In this document: one piece after another, positions 1 through 9,000 of the stretch | How positions within the stretch are numbered: the stretch's first letter is position 1 | How the letters are laid out: every line of letters starts with the position of its first letter | NCBI RefSeq assembly: GCF_947495325.1 | Contig: NZ_CANLYK010000003.1 | Coordinates: 124,001-188,000, forward strand | Source: an uncultured Allomuricauda sp. | GTDB taxonomy: Bacteria; Bacteroidota; Bacteroidia; Flavobacteriales; Flavobacteriaceae | Length of the DNA: 64,000 nt | Reading direction: 5' to 3' | The notes under the pieces: model-generated | The model's database searches: none | Seen by the model: only the letters and a program-made list of their open reading frames with translations | Told to the model about the DNA's origin: nothing | Position numbers and translations under genes: made by a program

Positions 1-206
1 ACTTTAATGCAGAACCAAAACTAACCATTGGGTCCACAAATGCCAATATCCCGATATCAATGGGCATTCCCGCTATAACCATCGGCCGTGGAGGAAAAGG
101 AGGTTCGGCTCATTCTTTAGGTGAATGGTGGATGAACGACAATGGTGCTGAAGCAATAAAACTGGCTCTGCTACTTACCTTGGCCGAAGCAGGAATATCA
201 AAATAA
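1..206 (+). CDS. M20-family metallopeptidase, C-terminal end (partial)
   Basis: Only the last 68 codons are present; the 5' part lies outside the window. The frame begins FNAEPKLTIGSTNANIP, continues with SMGIPAITIGRGGKGGSAHS, and ends at TAA 204-206. The block GSTNAN...GIPAITIGRGG...AHS followed by EWW is typical of the C-terminal catalytic lobe of M20/M25/M40 aminoacylase and peptidase T-like enzymes, where the His near the end helps bind the second metal. The stop is 11 nt from the next start, so the two genes are probably co-transcribed. Substrate is unknown; a di- or tripeptide or an acyl amino acid would fit the neighbours. Confidence 0.75.
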   Translation, partial: FNAEPKLTIGSTNANIPISMGIPAITIGRGGKGGSAHSLGEWWMNDNGAEAIKLALLLTLAEAGISK

Positions 207-217
207 ATCGGGAATAC

Positions 218-1798
218 ATGAAGAATAAAGTAATCTTTCAATTGGTTTTAGTAGCGATTTGTCTTTTTGGTTGTGGCAAACAACCATATGACATTCTTAT
301 TTTGAATGGAGAAGTTTATGATGGCTCTGGCAATGCTCCTTTTAGTGCCGATATCGCAATCAAAGATTCTGTTATTGTAAACATTGGAGACCTATCCGAA
401 TTTAAGGCCGTTAGAACAATCGATGCCAAAGGTCTTTCAGTTGCCCCAGGTTTCATAGACATGCATGCCCATTTGGACCCACTTTTGGAGCTTTCAGACT
501 GTGAAAGCCATATAAGACAGGGGGTTACCACTGCGTTAGGAGGTCCAGATGGTTCCAGTCCTTGGCCCATGAAGTCGTATATGGATACGCTTAAGCAGAT
601 AGGAATTGGAATGAATGTGGCCTATTTAATCGGACATAATACCGTTCGGAAAAATGTGATGAACCTCGATAACAGAGCGCCTACAGCGCAGGAATTGGAG
701 GAAATGAAAGCACAGGTACAACAAGCCATGGAAGATGGAGCATATGGCATATCTACAGGTCTCAAATATTTGCCCGGAGCTTTTTCCAAGGTGGAAGAGG
801 TTATAGACCTTTCAAAGGTAGCCTCTAAAATGGATGGTATTTACACCTCGCATCTAAGAGATGAAGGTCTTGGACTTTTCGATGCTGTGGCGGAAGCGAT
901 TAGCATCTCCAAAAAGGCGGATATTCCTGTGATACTCACCCATCATAAAGCCATAGGAAAACCAATGTGGGGGAAAAGTACAGTTACATTGGCAATGGTA
1001 GATTCAGCCAGAGCCTCAGGTTTAGATATTAAAATGGACCAGTATCCTTATAGTGCAAGCCATACAGGAATTTCCGTTCTAATTCCGAGTTGGGCAAGGG
1101 CTGGTGGAACTGAAGCTTTTAAGGAAAGAGTGAAAAATGTACAACTTAGAGATAGTATTAAAGCGGGAATAATTTATAATATTCTAAATGATAGAGGTGG
1201 AAACGATTTAACCCGTATTCAATTTGCCAAAGTAAAATGGATGAAGGAGTTGGAAGGTAAAACACTAAAATACTGGTGCGAATTAAGAGGACTTGAACCC
1301 ACTCTAGAGAATGGTGCCGATTTAGTTATAGAAGCTCAAGTCAATGGAGGTGCCTCTTGTATCTATCATGCTATGCATGAAGAGGATGTAGAACGTATCA
1401 TGAAACATCCCCAAACCATGATTGCATCTGATGGCCGGCTCGTGAAACCAGGACAAGGACATCCCCATCCTAGATGGTACGGTACATTCCCAAGGGTACT
1501 GGGGCATTATGTTAGGGAAAAATCAACTATTACCCTTCCTGAAGCAATCTATAAAATGACCTCGCTACCAGCCACCTCACTTGGACTAGCAAATAGAGGG
1601 GCGATTAAAAAAGATATGATGGCGGATATTGTCATTTTTGATTCCAATACTATTATTGATAAATCAACATTTGAGGAGCCCCATCAGTATTCAGAGGGAA
1701 TTCATTATGTTTTGATCAATGGGCAAATTTCCATTGATGAATCAAAATTCAAGGGCTTGAAAGCGGGGAGGGTATTGCGAAAAAATGCTTCAAAATAG
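218..1798 (+). CDS. D-aminoacylase-like amidohydrolase, lipoprotein
   Basis: 526 residues, start ATG 218. The N-terminus is a lipoprotein signal (hydrophobic stretch then LFGC, Cys19), so the enzyme is probably membrane-anchored outside the cytoplasm. It has the metal-dependent amidohydrolase fold: HAH at residues 83-85 in GFIDMHAHLDP, later His residues in TSHLRDEG and ILTHHKAIG, and a catalytic Asp in IASDGRLV. The best family match is N-acyl-D-amino-acid deacylase. The motif G-N-C-G that supplies a Cys metal ligand in classical D-aminoacylases reads G-P-D-G here (109-112), so the exact substrate is uncertain. It follows an M20 peptidase and faces a SusCD/M14 operon, suggesting a role in breaking down peptides or acylated or D-amino acid compounds. 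Confidence 0.85.
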   Translation: MKNKVIFQLVLVAICLFGCGKQPYDILILNGEVYDGSGNAPFSADIAIKDSVIVNIGDLSEFKAVRTIDAKGLSVAPGFIDMHAHLDPLLELSDCESHIRQGVTTALGGPDGSSPWPMKSYMDTLKQIGIGMNVAYLIGHNTVRKNVMNLDNRAPTAQELEEMKAQVQQAMEDGAYGISTGLKYLPGAFSKVEEVIDLSKVASKMDGIYTSHLRDEGLGLFDAVAEAISISKKADIPVILTHHKAIGKPMWGKSTVTLAMVDSARASGLDIKMDQYPYSASHTGISVLIPSWARAGGTEAFKERVKNVQLRDSIKAGIIYNILNDRGGNDLTRIQFAKVKWMKELEGKTLKYWCELRGLEPTLENGADLVIEAQVNGGASCIYHAMHEEDVERIMKHPQTMIASDGRLVKPGQGHPHPRWYGTFPRVLGHYVREKSTITLPEAIYKMTSLPATSLGLANRGAIKKDMMADIVIFDSNTIIDKSTFEEPHQYSEGIHYVLINGQISIDESKFKGLKAGRVLRKNASK

Positions 1799-1833
1799 CA
1801 TAAAACAGATTTTCTTGTCAACCAATAAAAAAA

Positions 1834-1857
1834 GGGATGCAAATTGCATCCCTTTTT
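1834..1857. terminator. Bidirectional Rho-independent terminator
   Basis: GGGATGC (1834-1840) pairs with GCATCCC (1846-1852) around AAATT. There is a T run on the right and an A run (1826-1833) on the left. It sits between the convergent amidohydrolase and SusD genes and can stop both. Confidence 0.85.
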
Positions 1858-1899
1858 AAAGTGAGAAACTAAGCTAACTCAAATTAACTGCTAACCATT

Positions 1900-3321
1900 T
1901 TATTGATTAACAGGTGTTGGCGTAAACAAATCCGGTATTGGGTTAGGAATGTTACTATTATTATTAATTTCTTCCTGAGCATATAAAAAGCGTTGCGGGT
2001 TTACGGTTACAGTGGCACTGTTCAAAGGAAATGGCACTAAAATATCCGTTTCCGCACGTAATCTTCTAACATCATTAAAAGGCATATACGTACTGAAACC
2101 AGTAACATATCGCTCTTCAATGATTTCTCGCAGTACCGCTCTATCCGTAGCAATGTTATCCGCATTTTCCATACCACCAGCTTCAAAGTCAGCAAGCACG
2201 TAGGGATCATAGTTAAAGGTCTCATCGCCAGCTATAAGATTAAAGGCTGCGCCTGTGTCCAAATAAGCCCTAAGTTCATTCAATTTATCAATGGCACCTT
2301 GTACATCATCATTGGCCCTTATCAAGCATTCTGCCCAAATAAGTAGATTCTCCTCGTAACTAACCAACTTCATTGGTGTAGTAGCGTCATCAATACCCCC
2401 TGTTTGCTCTCCATCTCCGCTGATATACGAATAGCTTGCTCTGGCTGTTTCATCTGTTTTAGCATTACTTCTGCTACTTGTGCCAGCTGGTTCTATTAAA
2501 TCTCTATAAAATGTACCATCACCTGTCATATCTCCAGCTCTTGAGCTATTAACGAAATTGAATAAAAGGTTACTATTCCCATTAACGTCTCCAATAGGAT
2601 TATAAGACATAGTGCCCGCGCTACTACTGATGCCATTAACAACATTTGCCAATGCTTGGGCATACTGTTTTGTTTGTAAATAGTATCGTGCTTTTAATGT
2701 ATATGCAGCTGCAACCCAACTATCTCCATCTCCTCCGAAATAGTTATCCTGATCATCCGTATTGCTTGTGGTTGAACCATCTTGCAATTTAGGGATTGCA
2801 TTGTCCAGTAAGGTCTGTAACGCGGCATACACATCAGCCTGCCCATCCAAAGTTGGGTCTTCTGAAGCTATTCCTGGATTATCTGGTACAGCTGTGGAGT
2901 AAGGTATATCCCCAAAAAGTGATGCTGCTGTACCTACCGCCAATGCCTCATTTACATCAACAATACCCTGTAGTAAACCAACATCGGGAGAAAGTCTTCG
3001 TATTTCCTTATTCTGAACCAAAATACCATTGTATAGATGCCCCCAGACAGCATCGGAATCCCCAGGGGTGTAATCATAATTATACAGTGTTTGTTGCACC
3101 AATTGCAATCCAATCAACCCTCCTGTATAATACATACTTGTTCTTGCCAGCTGTCCCTGTTGTACTTGGGCATTTGCCAATAGTGTTCCTCTAAGCAGTA
3201 AATCTCCGGAAGGAACCTCTACTAACTGATTTGGATTTTCATTTACATCTAAATAATCATCACAACCGGATGCAGATGTCAGAAAAATCAACGATAAAAT
3301 TATTTTGTATCTAGATTTCAT
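1900..3321 (-). CDS. SusD/RagB-family outer-membrane lipoprotein
   Basis: 473 residues, ATG start. The signal peptide ends in the lipobox SASGC (Cys20), followed by DDYLDVNENPNQL, the typical mature N-terminus of SusD-like proteins. It belongs to the shorter SusD-like type with helical TPR-like packing (AALQTLLDNAIPKL, KARYYLQTKQYAQAL). Such proteins form the lid over a SusC TonB-dependent channel and bind the incoming nutrient. It lies 13 bp downstream of susC and is surely in the same operon. The surrounding peptidases suggest peptides rather than glycans (inference). Confidence 0.92.
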   Translation of the reverse strand: MKSRYKIILSLIFLTSASGCDDYLDVNENPNQLVEVPSGDLLLRGTLLANAQVQQGQLARTSMYYTGGLIGLQLVQQTLYNYDYTPGDSDAVWGHLYNGILVQNKEIRRLSPDVGLLQGIVDVNEALAVGTAASLFGDIPYSTAVPDNPGIASEDPTLDGQADVYAALQTLLDNAIPKLQDGSTTSNTDDQDNYFGGDGDSWVAAAYTLKARYYLQTKQYAQALANVVNGISSSAGTMSYNPIGDVNGNSNLLFNFVNSSRAGDMTGDGTFYRDLIEPAGTSSRSNAKTDETARASYSYISGDGEQTGGIDDATTPMKLVSYEENLLIWAECLIRANDDVQGAIDKLNELRAYLDTGAAFNLIAGDETFNYDPYVLADFEAGGMENADNIATDRAVLREIIEERYVTGFSTYMPFNDVRRLRAETDILVPFPLNSATVTVNPQRFLYAQEEINNNSNIPNPIPDLFTPTPVNQ

Positions 3322-3334
3322 AACTTCCTACTGA

Positions 3335-6300
3335 TTAAAAATTAAAATTGATTCCAAAAGCATAAGTCCTTGCCCCAGGATTAGAGAAATAATCCAAACC
3401 ACGAGCCCTACCAACACCAAATTGATTGATATCGGGATCAATACCTACAACATCTGTCCAGATAATCAAATTACGACCTGAAGCCGTAAACTCCACTGAA
3501 TCCAAACCTGTAGCTTTTCTAAAACTATCTGAGTTGACCGTATAGGAAAGTGATAGCTCCCTAAGTCGGGTCCAGCTGCCATCTTCAACTGCAAACTCAT
3601 TTAGTACTCCATCTCCAAAACCATATAGGGAGGTGTAATAATCTTCATCCAACAGCACATTTCCACCACCAAAATTTCCTATGTTTCCCCTAACTACTGA
3701 ACCAGCAGGAATCACATCGCCATCATAGTTCACAAGGTCTTCACTAAGCGTGATTGTATTGCCTACATCTGCATGTGTACCAAAGAAAGATAAAATAAAC
3801 CGGGTTCGCTGTGCCAAATCATTTCCTTGACTAGTATCGAACGATGCTGCTAAAGATAGATTCTTGTAAGACAAATCAAATTGAAAACCACCTCTCCAAT
3901 CTGGGTTTGGGTCTCCAACAATAAGATTTCCTCCTGTATCTATCTGTGGAAAACCATTGGCGTCCAAAACAAAACTTCCATCATCATTTCTCAAAGCTCC
4001 TTGCGTATATAGAACACCTAAAGGTTGGCCATCTATAGCAACGGACTGAATTGAGGTCCCTTCTGAAAACTCTTGGATAAATTCTCCATTACCTTGTACT
4101 CCTCGTACTATGTTTTCGTTTTTGCTATAGTTTAATGCAATGGAACCTCTCCAATCTTGATTTCTGAGAAAATCATATCGGAATTCAATCTCAATACCAT
4201 CATTTTCTATCGAAGCTCCATTGGCATATATTTCATCAAAACCAAGTGATGGAACCAAAGCAAGGTCCAACAAAACGTCTTCCGTGGTATTGGTATAATA
4301 TGTCGTGGACAATGCTAACCTGTTTCTTAGGAATCGAAGATCTAGACCTACTTCATATTCTGTTTTGATTTCAGGTTTTAGCTCCGCATTTCCTAAACGC
4401 TCATCCAATTGGAAACCTCCTCCAAAATTTTCCAGGGTAATTTCATCAGAAAATGATGAAAATGTTCCAACTTCAAACACTGTCTGTTCCCTGTGTGCAA
4501 TAGGAACGTTTGCTACCTGACCATAAGCCAACCGTATTTTACCAAAAGACAAGGGTCCGGTATCTTTTAATGCCTTTGTAAACGTCCAACCCAATTCGGC
4601 ACTGGGATAAAAGAAACCATTATTGGATTTTGGCAAAACAGAATGTTTTTCATAAGCACCACCCAGTTGTAAAACCAACTGATCTGCATAATCAAAATTC
4701 GCAGTACCATAAAAACGGATGTTTTTTCTAGAAGTTCTGGTAGTTTCAGAGGTTATGTTTTCAATTGCTGAGAGTTCTGCGGCATCCAATGGGCTTCTAA
4801 AGTTAGCAATGAAATTGTCCGCAGCGGTAAAAATTCGTTTACGCCTTCTATCATTAATACCAAACCCAACTATTATGTTTGTGTTTAATTTTTCGGTCAA
4901 CTCGTAATTAAAATTTGTCAATAAATCCCCGTTATATTCCTCATTATTAATGGTTTCATCATTTAACAGACCATATCGTCTAGCGGCACCTGCCGTATAA
5001 TATGGGAAAAAGTAAACTCTTGTATCAACATAGAAATCCACACCTCCTCTTACAATGGTACTTATGTTGTCATTCCATTGATACGTAACTTCACCTGTAC
5101 CAATTAACCTATTTACTTTGGCCGTACTTTGCTGCTCGTTAATGGTCCACAATGGATTATTATAGATTGCGTTATCAGTGTTAGCCAAATACCTTCGGTA
5201 AGCACGGTGTCTATTTGGTGTAATAGATCCTGTATCACTGTGATAATTACCAATATAATCAGATTGATCAAAATCTGCGGGTGTACGCAGAAGACCTAAA
5301 TATAAACCTGCGGTATTTGAACCTTGCTGCGTTCTATTTGACCCTGTATGCACATAATTGGCCTTAAAATTGGTTCTTAACTTGTCCGTCAAGTTTTGGG
5401 TCATGTTAATTGAAAAATTAGTTTTCTTATAAGTACTACTATTAACGATTCCTTCTTGATTTACGTTACCAGCGCTTATAAAATATGTTCCTTTGTCAGT
5501 ACCGCTACTTACAGAAACTCGATTATCATAGGTAATACCCGTTCCAAAAACCTGATCAAAGTTCCTGTCGGTGAAAACTTCTCTTGAATTCTTTTGCGTT
5601 ATTGGGTATATAATATTATCGGAAACCAAGGATTCGAAAAACTCACCTGAAGTATCTACATCATCTGCACCACCAGACCGATCTGCTATAATATCACCCC
5701 AAGATCGTTGCGCGGTAGGACTAAAACTTCCGCCATTACCTTGTCCAAAGGTAGTCTGCAATGGATGTTTGTATGAAATCTTGTCTATTGCAATACCCGA
5801 AGAAAATGAAACATCAAATTTTCCAGCTTTACCTTTCTTTGTGGTAATTACAATTACACCATTCAAGGCTCTTGAACCATATAGTGCACCTGCTGAAGCT
5901 CCTTTAAAAACCTGAAATGATTCAATATCGTCTGGATTGATATCATTTAAACGTGATTGTTGAGATACACCAGCGGATTCATCACTATCTCCTGACCCAG
6001 AAATATTGTCATTGTTTAGTGGAATACCATCTACAACAATCAAAGGTTGGCTTGAACCACTTAGTGAACTTGTTCCCCTAATCTGAATATTGGAACCTGC
6101 TCCCGGGTCACCAGAAGTTGCATTAATACTCACACCGGCCGCTTTACCTGCCATTCCATCAATAATCTTGTTTTCCACCGGCTGAACAAGTTTGTCCGCA
6201 TCAATCTTTGAATAGGTAGATGCCATCTTATCTCGTTGTTCCACAAAACCAAGTGCGGTTACCACAACTTCAGATAAATTTTCTGCATCCGATTCCAGTG

Positions 6301-6568
6301 CAAAATTCATAGTAGTTTCCGAACCTATAGTCCGTTCTTCAGTTTTGTATCCAATAAAGGATACCACAAGTGTTTCTCCTGAGTTTGCTTCAATGGTATA
6401 ATTTCCATCAAAATCGGTCGTAGTTCCATTGGTAGTCCCTTTTACAAAAACTGAAGCCCCAGGCAAGGGGCCTGTCTCATCGGAGACTATTCCAGAAATC
6501 GAAATTTGGGAATACCCAATTCCTGCCACTAGAAAAAATAGCAAGAGTGTTAAGGTTGATTTTCTCAT
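3335..6568 (-). CDS. SusC/RagA-family TonB-dependent receptor
   Basis: 1077 residues, ATG start. Order: signal peptide (about 1-20), carboxypeptidase-D regulatory-like beta domain (about 22-95, with GPLPGASVFVKGTTNGTTTD), plug domain starting at SEVVVTALG (about 105-240, with IQIRGTSSLSG and the SusC hallmark LIVVDGIPLNN), then the beta barrel ending in the aromatic terminus GINFNF. It imports large nutrients across the outer membrane with TonB/ExbBD energy and works with the SusD lipoprotein encoded next to it. RagA, a peptide transporter, is in the same family. Confidence 0.95.
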   Translation of the reverse strand: MRKSTLTLLLFFLVAGIGYSQISISGIVSDETGPLPGASVFVKGTTNGTTTDFDGNYTIEANSGETLVVSFIGYKTEERTIGSETTMNFALESDAENLSEVVVTALGFVEQRDKMASTYSKIDADKLVQPVENKIIDGMAGKAAGVSINATSGDPGAGSNIQIRGTSSLSGSSQPLIVVDGIPLNNDNISGSGDSDESAGVSQQSRLNDINPDDIESFQVFKGASAGALYGSRALNGVIVITTKKGKAGKFDVSFSSGIAIDKISYKHPLQTTFGQGNGGSFSPTAQRSWGDIIADRSGGADDVDTSGEFFESLVSDNIIYPITQKNSREVFTDRNFDQVFGTGITYDNRVSVSSGTDKGTYFISAGNVNQEGIVNSSTYKKTNFSINMTQNLTDKLRTNFKANYVHTGSNRTQQGSNTAGLYLGLLRTPADFDQSDYIGNYHSDTGSITPNRHRAYRRYLANTDNAIYNNPLWTINEQQSTAKVNRLIGTGEVTYQWNDNISTIVRGGVDFYVDTRVYFFPYYTAGAARRYGLLNDETINNEEYNGDLLTNFNYELTEKLNTNIIVGFGINDRRRKRIFTAADNFIANFRSPLDAAELSAIENITSETTRTSRKNIRFYGTANFDYADQLVLQLGGAYEKHSVLPKSNNGFFYPSAELGWTFTKALKDTGPLSFGKIRLAYGQVANVPIAHREQTVFEVGTFSSFSDEITLENFGGGFQLDERLGNAELKPEIKTEYEVGLDLRFLRNRLALSTTYYTNTTEDVLLDLALVPSLGFDEIYANGASIENDGIEIEFRYDFLRNQDWRGSIALNYSKNENIVRGVQGNGEFIQEFSEGTSIQSVAIDGQPLGVLYTQGALRNDDGSFVLDANGFPQIDTGGNLIVGDPNPDWRGGFQFDLSYKNLSLAASFDTSQGNDLAQRTRFILSFFGTHADVGNTITLSEDLVNYDGDVIPAGSVVRGNIGNFGGGNVLLDEDYYTSLYGFGDGVLNEFAVEDGSWTRLRELSLSYTVNSDSFRKATGLDSVEFTASGRNLIIWTDVVGIDPDINQFGVGRARGLDYFSNPGARTYAFGINFNF

Positions 6569-6596
6569 AAAGTAAATTGTTTTTGAGTGTTAATTT

Positions 6597-7838
6597 TTAG
6601 TTAGTTGTTAATAATTTCATCATTTCATTAGCTGATATTTTTCCTTTTAATGTTATAAAATCCCTTGGGGTCTCATCCCCTATTTCATACGTTATCCCAA
6701 CAGCATTGAAGCGTTTTAAGAACCAGCCTTTAGATACGGGTCTTGTACTGGTGGCACTTTTTTCATTTACCTTATAATTTGGAATGTTGGCTTCCAGGCT
6801 AGCAAACCAGTCCGAAACAAAACTGGGAAGATTGGTATTTTCCCGCTGAACATTGGTGTAAAAAACATCGTGCCATGTGGAGTGAAAATCCAATCCCAAT
6901 AGTACTTTCACCTTGTACTCTTTTACAACTTGCTCTATTCTGCTAACTACCGCAGCTATCTCTGGTTGTCTGTATTTGCTCCAATCCCTATTAAGGTCAA
7001 CCCCTCCTGCATTATGCCTCCAATGCCCTAAATCCACACCATCTGGATTCATTAGTGGAAACGCTAAAACACGATACTTTTTAAAAAAAGCAGTGTTAAG
7101 ATCCGTAGGCTTTACCACAGTCTCCAAAAAACTTTGAAATGCCAAATAACCTGTAACCTCTGGTGGATGCTGTCTCGTTAACAGTACAATAATATCCTTA
7201 CCCTCCGGAGAACCATCATAAATATCAAGCATGGGGATATCATTCCCCAGATGGCTTTTCCCCACTATATTAATTCGTATTCTAGAAGAAGTTTTGGTTT
7301 GAAGTTCAGTATACCAACTCTTGACATTTTGTATTGTTTGAAGTTCCTGAGCGGCTATAAGTACAGTATCTGGAGAAATTTTAATCTTAAGGATGGCTAC
7401 ACTATCCATGTATGAGAACATGGTAGAGTCGGCCTGCTGCCATGATCCATTGGCAACCTTGTATTTTGGAACGTATCTATGCTGGTAACCGTTTGGATAC
7501 TCAAATTGGAAATTAATTTGTTTTTTCTTAGCACCCCAAGCTTTAAATGCAAAATATGCACTATTGTTTATGGGCTGATTTTCTGGCTGAACTTGTACAA
7601 TTATAGTGCTATCATTCTTGACGCTTATATCATTTAATCTAGCGCTTGGAAAATCATTGCTCACATATACTCCCATGTCAGGTATAAACTCAGTTTGCCT
7701 ATTCTGGAGGGTTATTGGCTTATCTTGGGTATCAATCTTATTTGGGAACTTAACGGTTCGCAGACCCGAGCATGAAGAACACAAGACAACAAGAAATATT
7801 GCGAGCTTAGGAGATAGAAATCTTGCGGGGTTCAGCAT
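6597..7838 (-). CDS. M14-family zinc carboxypeptidase
   Basis: 413 residues, ATG start. Signal sequence with a likely lipoprotein Cys (LCSSC, Cys23). The M14 site is complete: H224 and E227 in RQHPPE, substrate-binding Asn/Arg in NAGGVDLNRDW (about 276-286), third ligand H319 in LDFHS, and catalytic Glu about 385 in GITYEIGDE. Such enzymes remove C-terminal residues from peptides, or act on peptidoglycan peptides. It is the first gene before susC-susD (28 bp gap), which argues that the SusCD pair handles peptide substrates and this enzyme trims them at the cell surface. Confidence 0.9.
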   Translation of the reverse strand: MLNPARFLSPKLAIFLVVLCSSCSGLRTVKFPNKIDTQDKPITLQNRQTEFIPDMGVYVSNDFPSARLNDISVKNDSTIIVQVQPENQPINNSAYFAFKAWGAKKKQINFQFEYPNGYQHRYVPKYKVANGSWQQADSTMFSYMDSVAILKIKISPDTVLIAAQELQTIQNVKSWYTELQTKTSSRIRINIVGKSHLGNDIPMLDIYDGSPEGKDIIVLLTRQHPPEVTGYLAFQSFLETVVKPTDLNTAFFKKYRVLAFPLMNPDGVDLGHWRHNAGGVDLNRDWSKYRQPEIAAVVSRIEQVVKEYKVKVLLGLDFHSTWHDVFYTNVQRENTNLPSFVSDWFASLEANIPNYKVNEKSATSTRPVSKGWFLKRFNAVGITYEIGDETPRDFITLKGKISANEMMKLLTTN

Positions 7839-8265
7839 GATTTTGAGGTTTTGAATTAGCTATTCAATTCTAAATTAAGGTTAATTTAACATAAATGATA
7901 CATACCAATTCATGCTTTAAAAGCATACCAATTAAATAGTTAATATTCTAAAAAGTAAACCCCGATAATAATTAACCTCGACTTATTCAAGTTCTTATGA
8001 CATTCCTAAAATTGGTCCTATCATTTAAATGTTATTCTAAAAATTCACATTTTGAAATTCACATTTACTAAACCCCGAATTTTATTCTTTTATGTGTATA
8101 AAATTATTCTTAACCCATATTTTTAATGTCAAGAGCACATTTTTTTTGTTTTATTACTCTCTTTTGCCATTAACTTCCATTAAAATCAAACCACATATCA
8201 TTTCAGGTTCCGCAAAAGTTTTAAAAACCTGAAATCCTAGATGCTTTTAGAAGCAAATCAATAGG
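7839..8265. other. AT-rich non-coding region upstream of the M14-susCD operon
   Basis: About 430 bp without a convincing gene. It should contain the promoter of the leftward M14-susC-susD operon. I found no perfect TTG-N19-TAnnTTTG promoter; TAGAATTG, read on the minus strand close to the gene, is a near match only. The notable element is the repeat/palindrome at 7901-7933. Confidence 0.5.
7901..7933. repeat. Direct repeat around a palindrome (possible operator)
   Basis: CATACCAATT occurs at 7901-7910 and again at 7924-7933 (23-bp period, about two helical turns). Between and overlapping them is the inverted repeat ATGCTTT-A-AAAGCAT (7912-7926). It lies 63-95 bp upstream of the M14 gene start, where a regulator of the peptide operon could bind. 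The function is inferred. Confidence 0.4.
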
Positions 8266-8308
8266 TCATAAAAAGAAAACTCCCCAAAATCAATGATTTT
8301 AGGGAGTT
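8266..8308 (-). terminator. Rho-independent terminator of the tRNA-Arg transcript
   Basis: On the minus strand AACTCCC...AAAATCA pairs with TGATTTT...GGGAGTT (8278-8308), followed by the T-rich tail TTTTCTTTTTATG. It lies about 140 nt beyond the tRNA-Arg 3' end and would end that transcript. Confidence 0.8.
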
Positions 8309-8311
8309 AAA

Positions 8312-8366
8312 TGCTGTGAAATATTTTGTGACCACGGTAGGATTGGCCTAGGCCTTCCTCACAGCA
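8312..8366. repeat. Inverted repeat enclosing the tRNA 3' copy
   Basis: TGCTGTGA (8312-8319) pairs with TCACAGCA (8359-8366). The loop holds the tRNA 3'-end copy and the palindrome GGCCTAGGCC (8345-8354). It can fold in the RNA downstream of tRNA-Arg. No function is known. Confidence 0.55.
8328..8344 (-). repeat. 17-bp exact copy of the tRNA-Arg 3' end
   Basis: The 17 bases GTGACCACGGTAGGATT at 8328-8344 are identical to 8444-8460, the 3' part (T-arm and acceptor) of the tRNA-Arg gene, 116 bp away in the same orientation. The rest of the tRNA is absent here, so this is either a decayed second tRNA or an attachment-site scar of an element that once used the tRNA 3' end. Confidence 0.75.
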
Positions 8367-8377
8367 CTCCGCTCTGA

Positions 8378-8439
8378 AAACCAAAAAGCCCCACTTACAA
8401 ATTCAAGCAAGCTTGATTTGACGTGAAGCCTTTTGGTTT
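8378..8439. repeat. Long imperfect hairpin, about 62 nt
   Basis: AAACCAAAA at the left pairs with TTTTGGTTT at the right, and AAATTCAAGC with GCTTGATTT in the middle. Most bases in between also pair, with a few bulges. It lies directly after the tRNA-Arg 3' end in the direction of transcription. It may protect or process the tRNA precursor, or be the remains of a mobile element end. Confidence 0.6.
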
Positions 8440-8444
8440 ATTCG

Positions 8445-8518
8445 TGACCACGGTAGGATTCAAACCTACGACCGCTGGAGCCGAAATCCAGTGCTCTATT
8501 CAGCTGAGCTACGTGGCC
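8445..8518 (-). tRNA. tRNA-Arg (anticodon TCG)
   Basis: 74 nt on the minus strand. The acceptor stem GGCCACG pairs with CGTGGTC (one G-U). The D-arm contains AGCTCAGCTGAATAGAGC. The anticodon stem CTGGA/TCCAG encloses TTTCGGC, giving anticodon TCG (Arg, CGA codons). The T-arm is GTAGGTTTGAATCCTAC. Discriminator is A, and CCA is not encoded. It lies 6 bp after the stop of yqeY, on the same strand. Confidence 0.93.
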
Positions 8519-8524
8519 ATTATT

Positions 8525-8977
8525 TTATGAGCCTAACTTGGCTTTTACTATTGTCGAAATTGTTTTCCCATCAGCTTGTCCTGCCAATTCTTTGGAAACA
8601 ATCCCCATTACCTTTCCCATATCTTGCATTCCCGATGCACCAATAGAGTCAATGGTCATTACTACTACTTTTTCTATTTCTTCTTCAGTAAGTTGTTCAG
8701 GTAAAAACTTTTCAATTATGGCTACCTGTGCCAACTCTGGTGCTGCCAAGTCATCTCTTCCTTGTTCAGTGAAAATTGCAGCACTGTCTTTTCGTTGTTT
8801 CACCAACTTTTGAACTAGTCTTACCTCATCTTCTTCAGAAAGTTCTCCTCCACCACCTTTATCCGTCTTTGCCAAAAGAATTCCAGATTTAATTGCTCGC
8901 AATGATTCCAGCGCAACTGTATCCTTAGCTTTCATTGCCGTTTTCATCTCTGACATTACCTGATCTTGCAAACTCAT
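8525..8977 (-). CDS. yqeY: GatB/YqeY-domain protein
   Basis: 150 residues, ATG start, the usual length for the YqeY family. The family shows two helical parts: the N-terminal MSLQDQVMSEMKTAMKAKD helix with LRAIKSGI, and the C-terminal helical domain shared with GatB (LPEQLTEEEIEKVV, MGKVMGIVSKEL). The GatB tail domain contacts tRNA in the Glu-/Asp-tRNA amidotransferase; the role of free-standing YqeY is not settled. It follows the dcw cluster, as in many Bacteroidota, but a terminator separates it from ftsZ. Confidence 0.9.
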   Translation of the reverse strand: MSLQDQVMSEMKTAMKAKDTVALESLRAIKSGILLAKTDKGGGGELSEEDEVRLVQKLVKQRKDSAAIFTEQGRDDLAAPELAQVAIIEKFLPEQLTEEEIEKVVVMTIDSIGASGMQDMGKVMGIVSKELAGQADGKTISTIVKAKLGS

Positions 8978-9000
8978 CTTATACTTATTTTGGGCTGCGA

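Noticed and set aside
2796..3194. 132-codon plus-strand frame inside the susD gene
   Set aside because: Antisense to a well-supported gene; no motif and odd composition (His/Pro/Leu rich).
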